Below, in pieces: positions 61,678 through 64,000 of a stretch of 64,000 nucleotides of DNA. The position numbers and the translations under genes were made by a program. How positions within the stretch are numbered: the first letter of the stretch is position 1; each line of letters opens with the position of its first letter. Origin of the DNA: Tetrahymena thermophila SB210 (lineage: Eukaryota; Ciliophora; Oligohymenophorea; Hymenostomatida; Tetrahymenidae); the NCBI RefSeq assembly GCF_000189635.1, contig NW_002476246.1:62001-126000 (forward strand), read 5' to 3'. The notes beneath the pieces are model-generated. The model did not search any database. It worked only from the letters and a program-made list of their open reading frames with translations, and had not been told where the DNA came from.

Positions 61678-64000
61678 ATGTAAGTTGAAGAATAATTAAT
61701 ACAGAAAGATAAAAATAAATAAGATTCTAAATAACCATTCCATTATGCTAAATAACTTCAATTTGTTAAACAATTTATTGTTTAATTGTTTATAATTGCT
61801 TTGACATTTACTTGTTTTCTTTAGTTACACTCATATAAGTTAGTATTAATACTAATATTAGATTTTCTTGTATTTAACCTATTAAAGTACTTAAAATGGT
61901 TTTGTATTGATAAGAATTCAGATGAAAAGAGGAATAATTAGTAAAATTAAGAATTTATGCATAAAATCAAACATTAAAATTTAAATAAATGCTAAATCTC
62001 GAAAGAATTTTCTTAAGAGTTTTTAATTGCTTTGATGGTTTTTATGATCTATACTTCTACTTTTGAAGTAATTATGCAGATTAAATAAAATAAATAGTTG
62101 GTTGTTGTGGTATCTATGTTTATTTAGTCATTTATGGTGTCAGAAATACAAGTGATGAATAATCCTAAACTTATTTTTTTTTCTATTTTGGGATTATAAG
62201 CATTTACTATTATTCGTCTTTAAGTGGCAAGTGAGTTTGACTATTTGAGCGTTTTTATTAATGCCTTACTATTTTTTTAGCAAACTTTATAAAGTAAGGT
62301 ATTTTATTAAATAAAAGAAGATAAATAACTTGATATTTAAAGTGATAAAAACCTTAATGACATATCCAATACCTTTTTTCAAAGTATTTAATAAATTATT
62401 CCAGAAGGAGTAGCGTTGATGAACTCTGATAAATAAATATTATATTCAAATACAGCTATTAAAGAAATTTTTCTATGTAAAAATAATAGAGATTTGCAAT
62501 AGATTTTGTTAAATTTAGGTCAATTGAATGTCAATGATAACTTTGATTAAAAGTTAGATTAGCAAGAGAAAAAAGATTTACAGGGCTCTTTAATTAAAAT
62601 TAATCACTAAAGGGAAAAAACAATTAAATATAATAGCTAAAGTGATTAAAGCCTATTGAATTTTCAAGAAAAAGTAATTAAGAGAAAATATTAAAATAAC
62701 AAACTAAATGTTTTTAGTGCTCATAATTTAAATAATAATTTAAGTTCAGTAGGAGTAGCTGTTAGAAATTTGTTTGAAAAATCATATTCAGATTTTTTTT
62801 ACAAAAACCAATCCTTTCTTTAATAAAAATCAGAGAAAGAATATTTCAAGATTTTTTCTTCAGAAATTCATAAAGTAAAAAGTTTGTCAACCAAAGAGAG
62901 ATTATTCAAAGAAACTTTCATGCCAAGAATCAAGTAGAACCTCTCTAAATTATCATCAAATGTAAATAAATTTTCAATAGTTATTAAAAATATAATTCAT
63001 ATTTTTTTTTCGTATTCTGTCAAGAGCTAATTTTTAAATTGATTTTATTCAAATTAAAAATCTTATTCTTTTATTAAAAAAAATTATAAATTCTAATTAA
63101 ATACAATAGGAATTTATTCATTACAATAAGAATCAATAGTAGAAACAAGCGTGTTTTAAAAAAGATGAAGCAAGCTAATAAATGTAAATGAATCAAAAAT
63201 AAAATGAATCAAAAGCATAAAAACAATAAAATTATTTTAAAATTTAAACACAAACTTAGCCAGAAGATAAAATAAAAATGAATGATGATGAAATTAACAT
63301 CAGTTAGAGAAGTAAAGAAAATAAAATAAATTGAATTATTACTGTTTTATGAATATTTTTAATGAAATTATTAGACAAAAGCTAAAGAGAAGTAAATGAT
63401 AAAATCATAAGTATAACAATAAAGGATAAAAATTAAAGTGGGACTAATAAAATTTCATAATAAATTAATGAAAAAAATATAGAATAGGAATTTAAATCAA
63501 ATATTAACCTTTAGGGTATAGAAAAAATATTAAAATTAATATAAAATTAACAACATACTTAAACTGATAATCAGCAAGCTTTGGAATAAAAAGGAAATTA
63601 GTATATTACAACTGAAAACAACAAAACTAACGAACCTTTAGGAATCGACTATAATGCTAATTTCAAAACCAATTAGTCATTTCACTTCAAAATAAGGCCA
63701 TGTAAGATTAATCATATTATTTATTACAGTTTTTATTATATATTAACTAAAATATAAATCAAAGAATCTATTTTTATGAGTGAAATTACAAAAAAGTAAA
63801 TCAACTTTACAAATATCGTTCAGTGTTTACTTGAGGACAGCTTAAGTAATGACTTTTTAGAGTAAAATGAAAATAATACAATTGGCTAACAACAGTAATA
63901 AATATTTCTAACTTATTTATTTATTATGTTAATCTAATTGTTTTTAAATATTAGAAAATTTATTGCTTAGACATAAACAGATCTAAATAATGATTTAAAT
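61678..64000 (+). CDS. Membrane hybrid histidine kinase, 5' part only (HK3)
   Basis: Third paralogue. The start is MQVEEQLIQKDKNKQ (ATG 61678-61680), comparable to MKV of HK1/HK2. Membrane helices lie at about 61740-62290, sharing IYTSTFEVIM and SMFIQSF with IYISTFEVIL and SMFIQSF of HK1. A PAS-like segment follows at about 62390-62530 (IPEGVALMNSDKQILYSN; KNNRDLQQILLNLGQ). An Asn/Gln/Lys-rich linker with at least two introns runs to the window end, including the conserved TTENNKTNEPL string (about 63605-63640). Phosphorelay domains are expected beyond 64000 but cannot be seen, so whether the gene is complete is unknown. Confidence 0.8.

Noticed and set aside
1-64000. tRNA genes
   Set aside because: Looked for T-loop (GTTCRA) and matching arms on both strands; the only close strings fall inside 5S genes or coding sequence.

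Overview
The window looks like nuclear DNA, probably macronuclear, of a ciliate close to Tetrahymena. It is very AT-rich. Every recognisable protein reads through in-frame TAA and TAG as Gln and stops only at TGA. Genes are split by short AT-rich GT...AG introns, and there are five intact 5S rRNA genes of Tetrahymena type. No bacterial features are seen. Because standard-code ORFs break at every TAA/TAG, the gene models were read by eye from domain motifs. Termini are good to the base where stated, but many internal splice sites are not resolved.

Layout. (1) 1-6530, minus: a leucine-rich-repeat (RNI-like) gene built from 90-nt exons, one LRR per exon, all phase 2. It falls into two arrays with different repeat units and runs off the left edge. 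(2) 7668-16674, minus: a large secreted/membrane protein with a signal peptide, a propeller-like N-terminus, a long parallel beta-helix-like region, Cys-rich modules and C-terminal membrane segments. (3) 18904-23960, plus: hybrid histidine kinase HK1. (4) 24326-31336, minus: a giant Cys-rich receptor-like membrane protein with furin-like and EECD-type disulfide repeats in blocks of about 780 nt. (5) 33773-35163, minus: four 5S genes plus a fragment. (6) 35327-40055, minus: ABCC-type transporter ABC1, head-to-head with HK2 (42303-47328, plus). (7) A decayed 5S at 47984-48062 and an intact one at 48205-48324, then ABC2 (48486-53184, minus), head-to-head with a broken 5' fragment of an HK (54572-54730). 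(8) 54800-61270: duplicated DNA with three minus-strand TLC-domain-like membrane proteins. (9) 61678-end, plus: HK3, cut by the window edge.

The right half is a local expansion zone. A unit of 5S, ABC transporter (minus) and histidine kinase (plus) occurs twice in tandem, and the second kinase is truncated. Nearly all proteins here act at membranes or in signalling (sensor kinases, exporters, surface proteins, lipid-type TLC proteins). The repeated ABC/HK divergent pairing suggests a sensor-exporter link, but it may simply reflect duplication history.
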